This document shows, piece by piece, positions 28,239 to 37,206 of a stretch of DNA of 64,000 bases (the stretch's first letter is position 1; every line of letters begins with the position of its first letter). Under the pieces are notes generated by a model. That model was not told the DNA's origin. It searched no databases and saw nothing but the letters and a program-made list of their open reading frames with translations. A program made the translations under genes and the position numbers. The stretch is from CAVTPD01 sp963736575 (lineage in GTDB: Bacteria > Bacteroidota > Bacteroidia > Cytophagales > JAAEPT01): the NCBI GenBank assembly GCA_963736575.1, contig CAVTPD010000001.1, positions 1,612,001-1,676,000 of the forward strand, written 5' to 3'.

Positions 28239-28805
28239 ATGGATAAAAAGATAGAATTCGTAATAAATTCAATTAATGATATTCAAGGAACTATTAGAGC
28301 TATTGACGCCAAGTTTTTTGGAACCATTGCTTTATTCCTTTTACCATTAACCGAGATAGATGAAATATCCAAGGCATATAAGAATCTTTACACTAATAGT
28401 GAATGTATTACCTCATTCGTTCTGACAGCTTTAATTATTGCATGGTTAATAGGAATAATTCTAAGTTTTATAGGAATATATTCAATATCTAACCCTTCAG
28501 ACAGTATAAATGGAGTATCTGAGGCTAAAACCAAAGGATTATTTTATCAGCCAAATCAATTTAGATTTAATTTTTTCAATCAGTTTTTTTCAGGATCGGT
28601 TAAATCAAAACAAACACTATTAGAAATAATTGAAGAAACAAAGCTTGAAGAAAATGATAGATTTAATGAGCTTGTATTTGAACAAATAAAACTGGCTTAT
28701 ATCAGAGACGTTAAAATAACTCGTCAAAAGTCGGCTACAATCTTTTTGCTTGTAACAATATTTCTTCTTTTAGGGAGTGTACTTCTAAACTATCTGATTT
28801 CCTAA
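28239..28805 (+). CDS. Pycsar-type transmembrane effector (PycTM, DUF5706-like)
   Basis: Membrane protein of 188 residues that I place with PycTM effectors of Pycsar antiphage systems. The start at ATG 28239 (MDKKIEFVINSIND) is preferred to an alternative start at 28215. After a short amphipathic N-terminus comes IRAIDAKFFGTIALFLL, matching the family pattern in which an Asp-x-Lys motif precedes the first helix. Helices are at about 27-40, 61-82 and 168-187, with a soluble loop between the last two. In known systems such a protein disrupts the membrane when it binds cyclic pyrimidine nucleotide. It is followed 1 bp later by a nucleotide cyclase gene and then a second. Family call rests on the Asp-x-Lys pattern, topology and neighbours. 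Confidence 0.72.
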   Translation: MDKKIEFVINSINDIQGTIRAIDAKFFGTIALFLLPLTEIDEISKAYKNLYTNSECITSFVLTALIIAWLIGIILSFIGIYSISNPSDSINGVSEAKTKGLFYQPNQFRFNFFNQFFSGSVKSKQTLLEIIEETKLEENDRFNELVFEQIKLAYIRDVKITRQKSATIFLLVTIFLLLGSVLLNYLIS

Positions 28806-28806
28806 T

Positions 28807-29559
28807 ATGCCAGATTTACAGAAAATAATTGAAGAAGTAAATACGGCCTTAGATGGAGCTGAAAAAACTTGGAATCAGGTTGCTCCAGAATTTATAAATG
28901 AATCTTTAGTAAAAGCATTTAGTTCAGACCGTCTAACTCCTTCCAAAATACCAGGTTACCCATTTATTGATGGAGGCAAACCACAGGTTGGTAAATTTAT
29001 AGCATTTGTTTTAGATATTAGAAATTCTACAAAGCATTTAATACAGGCTATTAGTGCAAAAAATGCGAAGGCAAGCCAGCTAGAAAGAGTACTATATGAG
29101 ATAACTGCAATAAATACAGCAGGTGCATTGGTAATTAATCACTACAACGGTGGCATAACTGAATTTCTTGGCGATGGTTTCCTCGCGTTATTCAAAGTGA
29201 CTGAATCTAAAGATGTGCATCCAGCACATAATGCTGCCAAATTCTTTTTGCATACTGTTTTACCTGAACTGAATAAAATACTGAGTGAAAGATACAATTT
29301 ACCTAGACTTCAAATCGGTATTGGCTTAGCTTATAGTAAGGCTATAGTGACAGTTGTAGGTCATGAGAATAATATTCATCCTAAGGCTATAGGAGAATGT
29401 GTTTACCGCGCATCCAAACTTTCTAATGGTATAAATATAATTTTAATAGATGATAGACTTGAAAAATTATGGCCTACCTCTAAGGGTGGAAAACTAAAGT
29501 TCTTTCAGATAACGAATAATAAAATTGACTTTAAGGCATTCGAAATCGGAAATACATGA
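28807..29559 (+). CDS. class III nucleotide cyclase, first of tandem pair (Pycsar-like)
   Basis: A 250-residue soluble protein with one class III cyclase domain at about 60-210. Both metal-binding Asp are present: Asp70 in FVLDIRNST and Asp123 in ITEFLGDGFLALF. In the later motif, where the transition-state Asn and Arg normally sit (VNxAxR), this protein reads GECVYRASKL, so Asn is replaced by Tyr200 and Arg by Lys204. That suggests either altered chemistry or a role as one half of a heterodimer with the next gene. It starts 1 bp after the effector and overlaps the next cyclase by 4 bp. By context the product is likely a cyclic pyrimidine nucleotide (cCMP or cUMP), which is inference; cAMP or cGMP cannot be excluded. 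Confidence 0.85.
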   Translation: MPDLQKIIEEVNTALDGAEKTWNQVAPEFINESLVKAFSSDRLTPSKIPGYPFIDGGKPQVGKFIAFVLDIRNSTKHLIQAISAKNAKASQLERVLYEITAINTAGALVINHYNGGITEFLGDGFLALFKVTESKDVHPAHNAAKFFLHTVLPELNKILSERYNLPRLQIGIGLAYSKAIVTVVGHENNIHPKAIGECVYRASKLSNGINIILIDDRLEKLWPTSKGGKLKFFQITNNKIDFKAFEIGNT

Positions 29560-30278
29560 AATCAAACCATCTAACATATAATCATGAAAAAAGCAGGGGC
29601 AGAATTGACGAAATTCTTAATTCTAGTGATAATTCATTTGAAGAATTAAATAGCATTCCGTCACGAGATAAATTAACATATAATAATGGGTTTTATGTTA
29701 ACTGTACAGTACTATTTGTTGATATAAGAAACTCGAAAGAGTTACCTGATAAATATAAACGTCCAACTTTAGCCAGAATATATAGAAGCTACATATCGGA
29801 AGTTGTTGCAGTAATAAACGGAAACGTGGACTGTGTCGAAATCAATATCGAAGGAGACTGTGTATGGGGCGTTTTTGACACGCCTTATCAAATTGATATA
29901 AACCACGTATTCTCAAGTGCTGCACAAATCTCATCAGTAATAGACACACTGAACATTAAATTTAAAAAGAAAAAATATGACCCAATTTCTGTTGGAATTG
30001 GAATTGATTATGGAAGGGCTTTGATGATAAAGGCAGGGTATAATGGAAGTGGGTTAAACGATATTGTTTGGATGGGAAAGGTGGTTAATGAAGCTTCTAA
30101 ACTTTGTAGATATGGTAATAAAGAATGGGGTGACAAAGAGGTAATGGCATCGTCTGTAATTCATGACAACCTCAATGAGCATAACAAAGGACTGTTAGTA
30201 TGGAATAATAATAGAAGCTGTTATAATGGTGATATCATTAACACAGACATGAATGAGTGGATTAATGAAAATAAATAA
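29556..30278 (+). CDS. class III nucleotide cyclase, second of tandem pair (Pycsar-like)
   Basis: A 240-residue cyclase-domain protein translationally coupled to the preceding one (ATGA overlap). Metal ligands are Asp56 (VLFVDIRNSKE) and Asp101 (IEGDCVWGVF). Unlike the first cyclase it keeps the catalytic Asn (Asn178 in GKVVNEASKL), while the Arg position is Lys182. The two cyclases share fold order but little sequence, so they are old paralogues or separately acquired. Class III cyclases form their active site across a dimer, so a heterodimer with one complete site (Asp pair from one chain, Asn from the other) is possible. The C-terminal about 40 residues (HNKGLLVWNNNRSCYNGDII) are an extra strand-rich tail. 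Confidence 0.85.
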   Translation: MKSNHLTYNHEKSRGRIDEILNSSDNSFEELNSIPSRDKLTYNNGFYVNCTVLFVDIRNSKELPDKYKRPTLARIYRSYISEVVAVINGNVDCVEINIEGDCVWGVFDTPYQIDINHVFSSAAQISSVIDTLNIKFKKKKYDPISVGIGIDYGRALMIKAGYNGSGLNDIVWMGKVVNEASKLCRYGNKEWGDKEVMASSVIHDNLNEHNKGLLVWNNNRSCYNGDIINTDMNEWINENK

Positions 30279-30285
30279 AAACTAC

Positions 30286-30412
30286 GGATAACAGCTTATA
30301 TAGCTTATGGCGGGGAAAGTGGTAAATTCAAGTTTTGTGCTTTTAAGTAAGTTTGTTGCAAGTCGACAAGAAAGTGCTTTGAAAACCGCCACAAGTCATA
30401 TACGCAAACCGT
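30286..30412. repeat. attC-like site after the Pycsar cassette (right end displaced by IS1182)
   Basis: Starts GGATAACAG and forms an imperfect palindrome: TATAGCTTATGGCGG at about 30297-30315 pairs with CCGCCACAAGTCATATA near 30387-30403. The core that should end it, CCGTTAGGTGC, is found beyond the IS1182 copy at 32095-32105, with CCGT duplicated on both sides. GGATAAC is a one-mismatch partner of the GTTAGCC at 28217 that opens the Pycsar cassette. Confidence 0.55.
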
Positions 30413-32094
30413 CAGCTTGTCTAAAAACCTCCGCTGTAGTTGTTGTTTCGATAAAAATAGTAGTTTACAGGTGAAAAGATAAAAGATTGGATTTTCTTTT
30501 CGAATATCCTTTTCAAATGTTTTTCAAGCGTATAAGTGCTATTTGGAGTAGCCAGACAATTTAAAAAGTGACAAATCGAGCGTAAAAGAGCCATGAGCTC
30601 TTCTATTCCCATAATATTGAGGATACGTTTTAGATTGTAGGCAATGAATATAAAACCTACATCGGCAGAGGCATGTTTCATTGTCTTCTTGGTCATAATA
30701 TGATCAAAACCCCAAGATCGTTTCATCGTTCCAAAGGGATGTTCTACTAATGATTGCCTCTGATTATAGATTTCAGGTCTGTCTGATATTGCTTTTTTGT
30801 TACGATCCAGAGCTTCTGCAAATTCATGCCTTTCAATGATTCTACCGCCTCTGGCTTTGGTACAGGAAGCCTTTAATTCACAGATTTTACAATGCTTGGT
30901 TTTGTATTGTTTTACTCGGTAAGATTTCTTGTAATACCAGTTTCCATTGGTTCTTAAGGTTTGTTGGGCTGGACATTGATAGGTGTCGTTTTCTTTGTTG
31001 TAGTGGTATTTGCTAACGTTAAACGCTATATCAGGAGCATTGGAAGCAGGGTTAGGGATGGCTACGTGGACTTCAACTCCCAATTGCTGGCACTTGTGGA
31101 TTTCTTCGGCATTATGATAACCTTTATCAAAGACAGCTTCAAAGGTGTTTGTACCCAAGATTTGTACAGCGCTTTCTACCATGTCAGTCATGGCATTTTT
31201 ATCGTTTTGGTTGGTTACTTGGTAGTCTATTGGAAGTTTATTTTTAGCGTCTACGGTAGACTGAACATTGTAGGCTACTTCGTTAATCATACCTCTAACC
31301 ATAATTTGGCGGCTATCAGGGTCAGAAGTAGAGATTTGTTTTTCACCTGTATCCTTTAACTGCTGATCGATCTTTTCATATTTAGCTTGATGAGTTTTAT
31401 GCTTTTGGATTCGTTTTTCTATTTGTTCTTTCTTGTCACCATCGGCAGTAGCTAACTCTTTATTATAAGCCTCTAACTTGTTCTCGATGTATTCAAGATG
31501 CTTAGCAATTTTACGCTCGTTGTAATTATTTTTTTTGGAGTTTTGAGCTCTGAGTTTAGTGCCATCTCCGGCAATAAGGATTCCGCCTATAAGATCGAGG
31601 TTCTTGGCGATTTGTACGGTTTGTCGGAAGACTTTCTTGATAGCACGAGGATTGTCTTTTCTAAAATTAGAAATCGTATTCCCGTTTTACGGGACAGGTA
31701 ATGATCGGGAACTAAGCCTTTAATTAACCATAACTTGTCCCGAGCATCGGGATTAGCTCAATATTTCTTTTGCATTCTTTTTCTAATGCTCTGGACGAAC
31801 GGATTCTATTCATATAACCATAGATGTAAAGTTTAAGTAGGTCAGCAGGATTGAAAGGAGGTCTGCCATTGGTGTTTTGACGAACGTCCTTAAATCCGAA
31901 CTCGGTAATGGCGAGCTGATCTACAAAAATATCTATGAAGCGTACGGGGTTGTTAGAATCTATGAGTTCGTCTATGGCTAGCGGAAAAAGTGCGGTCTGA
32001 TGTCTGTCAAATCCTGTAATAAAACTCATGCTTTATATACGTAATACAACAATAAAAAGTATATGATTATCTAAAAGAGTTTTTAGACAGTCTG
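30413..32094 (-). mobile_element. IS1182-family insertion sequence, degenerate
   Basis: Element of about 1.68 kb with terminal inverted repeats CAGCTTGTCTAAAAACCTC (left) and CAGACTGTCTAAAAACTCT (right, minus strand), flanked by a 4-bp target duplication CCGT at 30409-30412 and 32095-32098. It carries one broken transposase gene on the minus strand. It sits inside the core of an attC-like site. Confidence 0.85.
30421..32029 (-). pseudogene. IS1182-family transposase, broken by two short palindromic insertions
   Basis: N-terminal piece from ATG 32029 (MSFITGFDRHQTALFPLAID, DUF772-like) stops at 31724; the C-terminal DDE piece runs to 30421 (VFDKGYHN, SLVEHPFGTMKRSWGFDHIM). Between them the frame is upset by a 23-bp insert at 31731-31753 (with TCCCGAGCATCGGGA) and a 20-bp insert at 31681-31700 (with CCCGTTTTACGGG). 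Removing both restores a continuous frame NIEL-WLIKGLVPDH-NTISNFR. The catalytic segment ILIAGDGTKLRAQNSKK in the middle is still readable. Not functional as it stands. Confidence 0.85.
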
Positions 32095-32169
32095 CCGTTA
32101 GGTGCAATATGAGAGAGGCTAATTAGCAGTATCAAAATAAAATTGGGTCATATAAAAAATTAACATAAA

Positions 32170-33387
32170 ATGAGTTCACATAGTGCAGTTGGTCCAGCAT
32201 TGGGATATTACTATCAAGCAATATTTGCATTGATAAGTTTATTTGATTCGAAAAATGATAATGCTTTTGTGAGTATAGAGACGTTTGATGATGTGTATCA
32301 TGAAGACGGTTCCACAAAAACTTTAATTCAACTAAAACATAAAACAACGAAATCCAAGATTTCTATTAAAGATGATGATTTGTGGAAGACACTAAAGGTT
32401 TGGTGCGATTATTTAGAAACTAACGACCCTCAAGACGGAATCTTCACACTTTCAACGGTAGCTTCAATTGATATTGATGATTCTCTAAATGTTCTGAAAA
32501 CAGAATCAGAGGATCGAGGTATTCTTGAAACTGAATTAATTAATGAAGCCCAAAGGGTAATTGATGAACGAGAGAATGTTAAAAATGAAAATTTCGAGTT
32601 GCTTTCAAAAGGAGAAAAAGAAAAAAGTTTGCCATTCGAATCTAAATATAAGGGATGCCAAGCATTTTTAACTCTGCCCAGTCTCACTAGACAAACACTT
32701 TTGAAAAACACAAGGTTACATACAAGTGTTTTTTCTATTTCAAATGCTCAAGACGAAGTAATTAAAAGAATTAGAACTACAACTAAACAACACAATCAAA
32801 ATATCATCGCAGAAAGTATTCTTTCTTGGTGGGATAGAGAAGCTGTGAGATCATTGACTTGCGAAAGAAACGAATGTATTTATTACAGTGAAATACAAGA
32901 ATTCATATCTAAAAAGAATGCAGAACTATATAATGATGGTTTTACAGATGATATTGACGACAGAGAATTACCTCAACCTGATTCATCCCACCCAATACAT
33001 ATTAAACAATTAGAAATAATTAAGGCGAGTCCAGCCCAAACGAGACGCTCTTTTAGTACTGAAGTTAAAGCTCGGATTCAACGAGACATTTGGATGAATT
33101 ATAGCTTTTCATCTATTTCTAAATTGAAAAAGTATGACGAAACTTTGATAGAGGAATGGTCTTATATATTTGAAGAAATTGATGATGCAATTTCGGAAGA
33201 TGAAAAGCAATCTGAAGGAAGAAATTTATTAGATTGGAGTCATAAAGAAGCGATTACACAAGTAAAGCCAATTTCTCAACACTATAGTAACCCAGATTTA
33301 ATTAGAGGATGTTATCAGATGTTGTCAAAAGATAAAAGAGTTGGTTGGCATTGCGATTTTAAATCATTAATACCAGATGATGAATAG
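32170..33387 (+). CDS. ABC-three-component (ABC-3C) system effector with nuclease-like N-terminus
   Basis: First gene of a three-gene conflict operon. The 405-residue protein has an N-terminal restriction-endonuclease-like domain (about 1-160): GPALGYYYQAIFALISLF, then Glu37 in VSIETFDD, Asp40/41 and the QxK motif in LIQLKHK (Gln54, Lys56), as in the dsDNA-nuclease DUF4297 group. The C-terminal half (about 230-405: WWDREAVRSL, RIQRDIWMNYSFSSISKLKKYDETLIEEW, GCYQMLSKDKRVGWHCDF) resembles the C-terminal domain that docks ABC-3C effectors to the ATPase. It overlaps the middle-component gene by 11 bp. The family role is defence against plasmids or phages; the trigger is unknown. Confidence 0.82.
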   Translation: MSSHSAVGPALGYYYQAIFALISLFDSKNDNAFVSIETFDDVYHEDGSTKTLIQLKHKTTKSKISIKDDDLWKTLKVWCDYLETNDPQDGIFTLSTVASIDIDDSLNVLKTESEDRGILETELINEAQRVIDERENVKNENFELLSKGEKEKSLPFESKYKGCQAFLTLPSLTRQTLLKNTRLHTSVFSISNAQDEVIKRIRTTTKQHNQNIIAESILSWWDREAVRSLTCERNECIYYSEIQEFISKKNAELYNDGFTDDIDDRELPQPDSSHPIHIKQLEIIKASPAQTRRSFSTEVKARIQRDIWMNYSFSSISKLKKYDETLIEEWSYIFEEIDDAISEDEKQSEGRNLLDWSHKEAITQVKPISQHYSNPDLIRGCYQMLSKDKRVGWHCDFKSLIPDDE

Positions 33388-33856
33388 AACCAGCATTGAT
33401 ATTTTTGCAGAAACAAATCCTGCCTTTTGTTCACTGGTAATATTCCATTTTTGTAAGGGATATTTTGATGAAACAAAATCTGGTGTTCCATTTCCACTGC
33501 TCATTTTACCTTTGCCGGTGGTCTTATCTAATGATTTATCTAGAAGTTTTAATGGAACAAATGTTAAAACGGGGTTTTTTAAATGGATAGAAAATAATCC
33601 TGAAATATTACTAGACCTTACATCAAGGATTAATGAATCAAGTGAATTTTTAAGACCAGCTATTGAATTTGGTGTTTTTAGAGAACTATACGAAGTAGAT
33701 AGTTCTGGATTCTTAATACCTGTTCAGAATAGTATTAAAAAAAGCAAAAAACCTGAATTGGATAGTTTATTTAAATCTGCAGAAAGAATGGGGAAATGGA
33801 TAGGTCAGGTCAATTCAACCAAAACAATTTATAATCATTTAGGACTTCAATTATGA
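33377..33856 (+). CDS. ABC-3C system middle component
   Basis: A 159-residue protein that fits the 'three component ABC system middle component' family: ETNPAFCSLVIFHFCKGYF near the start, PFPLLILPLPVVLSNDLSR in the centre, and FFKWIENNPEILLDLTSRI. Such proteins bridge the SMC-like ATPase and the effector. It overlaps the effector gene by 11 bp and the ATPase gene by 4 bp (ATGA), so the three proteins are made together. A second Met directly follows the first, leaving one residue of doubt about the start. Confidence 0.85.
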   Translation: MMNRTSIDIFAETNPAFCSLVIFHFCKGYFDETKSGVPFPLLILPLPVVLSNDLSRSFNGTNVKTGFFKWIENNPEILLDLTSRINESSEFLRPAIEFGVFRELYEVDSSGFLIPVQNSIKKSKKPELDSLFKSAERMGKWIGQVNSTKTIYNHLGLQL

Positions 33857-35799
33857 GTAGGTGGAATATAATTAATGTTGTTTTTTATAGTCAGCATGGT
33901 CAAAATAGAGTTTTAGAGTTTGAACCTAATAATGTTACAATTATCACAGGTGCCTCTCGAACTGGTAAAACTTATATTATTGAAACGATTGATTACTGTC
34001 TGTGTTCATCAAGCATCGATTTTTCAAATCTAATAAGGAAAAAGGTTTCATTTGTTGGGATCAAGCTTGTAAAAGATAACACGGAAATACTTATAGTTAG
34101 AGAAGTTCCTCAAAAGGCTAATTTTTCAGGCAAAATGTTTGTTGAAATTGGGACCAATATTAAAATCCCATCCAATGCTGCGGATCTAAAGGGAAGTATT
34201 AATGAAAGTCAAGCAAGGATTTTATTGTCTGATCGTTTTGGGTTAATCGATTTTAAAGATTTTAAAGATGATGAAAGTTCAAATATTACTAGTATATCTA
34301 TAAGGCAGCTTACTCCATATCTTTTTCTAGATAAAGAAGTCATAGATAGTAAAAAATATTTATTACATGGTTTGGATGATCCTAATTCTGCTAAGCACAT
34401 AATTTCTTCGTTACCTTATTTTTTGAATGCAATTGATATTGAAGAATTACAAGCACTAAAAAAGCTCAAAGGATTAAAAAAAGGAATTGAAGCTGAAGAA
34501 AAGAAAAAATCATCCTTTGAGCATTATCAAAAGCAATCAATAGAAAGCTCTAAATTGCTTTTTAATGAAGCAGTGCAAGTTGGTTTATTAAAAAATAATT
34601 ATTCACTTGATACTATTAGTTCATTAACTGAAATTCTTAAAAGTATATCGAATTGGAAGCCAAATAAAATTGTTTTTGAAAATGAGGTCTTACTTAACGA
34701 ACTTCAAATTTCAAAATCAGAAATTCTATCGGAAATAAATGCTCTAAAGAGAAAAAGATCTGCGGCTATTAAAAATAATTCTATAATTACAGAATTTAAG
34801 TCAGTAACTCAAAAACAAGCTTCAAAATTAAATGTCATTGATCTATTCAATTTGAAAAGGGATAATTGCCCTATTTGTGATTCACATTTAACGCAACCAA
34901 CGGAAATTTTAAGTCAAATAGAGAAGTCATTCAATATCTTGAAAAATGAAAGTATAGTAGTTGATGAACACAAACCCAAGCTCGATACTTATATTATTGA
35001 ATTAAATACGTTGATCTCAAAAAAGAACGAAGAGGCATCCTTAGTAGAATCACAAATTCAAAATTTAATCAAGGAATCAGATATTGCCTCTAAACAAAAA
35101 GATTCTAACAATATTACATTGAGGGTTGTAGGGCGAATTTCATATTTTCTTGATAATTTAGAAGAGGCACAAGAATTTGACGACACTAAATTAGAGTTAT
35201 ATAAAGCAGAGTTTGACACCATTAGTGAAAATTATAGCACTAGCCTTAGACAAGAAAAAATATCGGTATCTGAAACTTTTATATCAAATAATGCAACAAA
35301 AAATCTTTCTTTTTTACCAATAGATCCAAATTATAAAGATGATAGTGTTAGATTTCTTTCAAAGAAACCAACAATTGAACTATATAATAATGAAACGGGT
35401 GCAGTAGAAAAATTTCCTTCAATCGGTTCTGATGAAAACTATCTCAGTATTCACCTTGCCTTAATCTTTGCCCTTCATAAATTTTTTGAAATAAAAAAAA
35501 GTCCTGTTCCTGGGTTTATAATTTTAGATCAAGTTAGCCGCCCATATTACCCAAAAGACAATGGAGAACAAGATATTATTGATGAAGACAAAGAAGCGTT
35601 AGAAAAGCACTTCAATTTTATTTTTGATCAAGTTGCAAAGCAAAAAGGTCTGCAAGTTATTGTTTTAGAGCATGCATATTTATATAAAAATGAAAGATAC
35701 AAAAAAGCAACAAAGTATAAGTGGCCTAGGGATGGAGAGGAAAGATTGATTCCTCAAAACTGGCCTGATTTTAAAAATAAAGCACCTAACAATGTATAA
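33853..35799 (+). CDS. ABC-3C system SMC/Rad50-like ATPase (DUF3732)
   Basis: A 648-residue ATPase of the DUF3732 type. Walker A variant GASRTGKT at 33-40, long coiled coils at about 205-330 and 365-440, a CxxC hook (CPICDSHL, about 338) between them like the Rad50 zinc hook, and near residue 556 the DUF3732 Walker B-type motif LDQVSRPYYP, followed by VIVLEHAYL. The head-coil-hook-coil-head plan suits a DNA-bridging sensor that activates the nuclease-like effector two genes upstream. Stop overlaps the first bases of an attC-like core (GCACCTAAC, 35782-35790). Confidence 0.9.
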   Translation: MSRWNIINVVFYSQHGQNRVLEFEPNNVTIITGASRTGKTYIIETIDYCLCSSSIDFSNLIRKKVSFVGIKLVKDNTEILIVREVPQKANFSGKMFVEIGTNIKIPSNAADLKGSINESQARILLSDRFGLIDFKDFKDDESSNITSISIRQLTPYLFLDKEVIDSKKYLLHGLDDPNSAKHIISSLPYFLNAIDIEELQALKKLKGLKKGIEAEEKKKSSFEHYQKQSIESSKLLFNEAVQVGLLKNNYSLDTISSLTEILKSISNWKPNKIVFENEVLLNELQISKSEILSEINALKRKRSAAIKNNSIITEFKSVTQKQASKLNVIDLFNLKRDNCPICDSHLTQPTEILSQIEKSFNILKNESIVVDEHKPKLDTYIIELNTLISKKNEEASLVESQIQNLIKESDIASKQKDSNNITLRVVGRISYFLDNLEEAQEFDDTKLELYKAEFDTISENYSTSLRQEKISVSETFISNNATKNLSFLPIDPNYKDDSVRFLSKKPTIELYNNETGAVEKFPSIGSDENYLSIHLALIFALHKFFEIKKSPVPGFIILDQVSRPYYPKDNGEQDIIDEDKEALEKHFNFIFDQVAKQKGLQVIVLEHAYLYKNERYKKATKYKWPRDGEERLIPQNWPDFKNKAPNNV

Positions 35800-35909
35800 A
35801 AATAATAGCCTAAATATTAGTAAATTCAAGGGTTGTAGCCCGCTTCAACTTTCTTGTAACTTGACAGGGAAGTGCCACGCAGTCGGCTACATATTCTTAT
35901 ACGTAACGT
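35782..35909. repeat. attC-like site after the ABC-3C cassette
   Basis: Core GCACCTAAC (35782-35790) is the exact reverse complement of GTTAGGTGC at 32097-32105, which opens the cassette. The arms pair well: GTATAAAAATAATAGCC (about 35793-35810) with GGCTACATATTCTTATAC (about 35885-35902). The site is cut at ACGT by an IS1182 remnant. Confidence 0.65.
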
Positions 35910-36010
35910 CAGACTGTCTAAAAACTCTGTGATTTTTTGTATACTTTAAATATGAGTTATATAACTGGTTTTGACTAACAGCAGACGGCACTTTTCCCGC
36001 AATCCTTAAC
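35910..36010 (+). mobile_element. IS1182 5'-end remnant
   Basis: Begins with the same terminal repeat as the full copy (CAGACTGTCTAAAAACTCTG) and encodes the transposase start MSYITGFD-stop-QQTALFP, against MSFITGFDRHQTALFP in the copy at 32029. The remainder is lost. It points rightward, so the two IS 5' ends face each other across the ABC-3C cassette. Confidence 0.8.
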
Positions 36011-36077
36011 CTAAACCATTTTGCGGCTAATACGTTTAATTCACCGTTGACAAGGTTTCCGATAAGTTGCCGTTCCT

Positions 36078-36110
36078 AAGATCGGGGATCCTTGAAGGAT
36101 CCCTGATCTT
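36078..36110. terminator. long near-perfect hairpin, terminator-like on the plus strand
   Basis: AAGATCGGGGATCCTT, a 2-base gap (GA shared) and AAGGATCCCTGATCTT make a 16-bp stem with a single G-T pair, followed by TTTTG on the plus strand. The nearest plus-strand gene ends 280 bp upstream, so it may instead be one of the short palindromic insertions seen elsewhere. Confidence 0.4.
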
Positions 36111-36198
36111 TTGTGAATACTACGCCTGTATTTGTAGCTAACTAGGGCGATTGGAATATAACAGCATAGCGCTTGTCATAATCGATTACGCTTTCTTT

Positions 36199-37155
36199 TT
36201 AACTAGTAATAATAACATTGCCTATTTTCTGGCCAGTTAGTACATACTCATAAGCTTTGGATGTATTTTCTAACGAGTATTCACGGTCTATTACGGGTTT
36301 AAAAGTCCCTTTCTGCAAGCTGTTAATAATATAAGGTATGGTTTTCTGCCTGCTGTAGGGTATAGGGAATATTACTTTTTTACTCCCGAAAATTAATGTT
36401 GAGACGGAATAAAAAAGGTTTTGGGCGTATGGCCCTAACTCTGAAGAGATGTAAATTCCATTTTCGTTTAATAAGGACTTACATTTTCCAAAGGTGCTTT
36501 TACCCACGGCATCAAATATAAAGTCGTATTTATTAGTACTATTCGTAAAGTCTTCTTTGGTGTAATCATAAACTTTGTTGGCCCCTAAGGATTGTATTAA
36601 TTCCATGTTTTTGGTAGTACAGCTAGCCGTAATTTTAACATCATATTGTCGTACAAATTGTAAAAGCGCGGAACCAATTCCTCCCGTTGCGCCATTTATT
36701 AGAATTTCTTGCCCAGGTTTAATAGATACTTTATGAATAAAGGTGTACGCATAATGAGCTCCTTCTAAACTAGCTGCGGCTTGTTTGTAGTCTGTGTTTT
36801 CGGGAATTAGAAATATGTTTTCTGGTGTTGATACTAGATATTCAGCGTGTGATTCCGAACCAACGTCATTAAATCCAAAAACTTTATGACCAACAGAAAG
36901 GGACTCTACATATTTACCTGTTGAGATTACTTCCCCTGCAAAATCTGTCCCTAATATTATTTTTCTTGGTTTAAATAAACCTAAGACAAATCTCATAATA
37001 AAAGGTACAGCAGTAAGGTTGGCACAATCTGTTCTGTTTACTGTAGTGGCATAAACCTTAATTAAGACTTCATTGTCTTTAGGAATAGGGGTTTCAATAG
37101 CCTCAATTTTTATCTGATTTGGTGAACCGTATTTTCTACGTATGGCAGCTTTCAT
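36199..37155 (-). CDS. NAD(P)-dependent zinc-independent alcohol dehydrogenase/quinone reductase (MDR family)
   Basis: Medium-chain dehydrogenase/reductase of 318 residues. The N-terminal GroES-like domain reads ETPIPKDNEVLIKVYATTVNRTDC and ILGTDFAGEVISTG, lacking the Cys/His zinc ligands of classical alcohol dehydrogenases. The Rossmann nucleotide site is ILINGATGGIGSALLQFVRQY. These point to a quinone-oxidoreductase-like enzyme using NADPH. Substrate cannot be predicted. It is separated by 51 bp from the AroE-like gene upstream on the same strand and may share its transcript. Confidence 0.88.
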   Translation of the reverse strand: MKAAIRRKYGSPNQIKIEAIETPIPKDNEVLIKVYATTVNRTDCANLTAVPFIMRFVLGLFKPRKIILGTDFAGEVISTGKYVESLSVGHKVFGFNDVGSESHAEYLVSTPENIFLIPENTDYKQAAASLEGAHYAYTFIHKVSIKPGQEILINGATGGIGSALLQFVRQYDVKITASCTTKNMELIQSLGANKVYDYTKEDFTNSTNKYDFIFDAVGKSTFGKCKSLLNENGIYISSELGPYAQNLFYSVSTLIFGSKKVIFPIPYSRQKTIPYIINSLQKGTFKPVIDREYSLENTSKAYEYVLTGQKIGNVIITS

Positions 37156-37206
37156 TTTTTGTGTTTTTATTTTTTCAGACTAATGGACTTTTTTATTAAA
37201 AACAGC

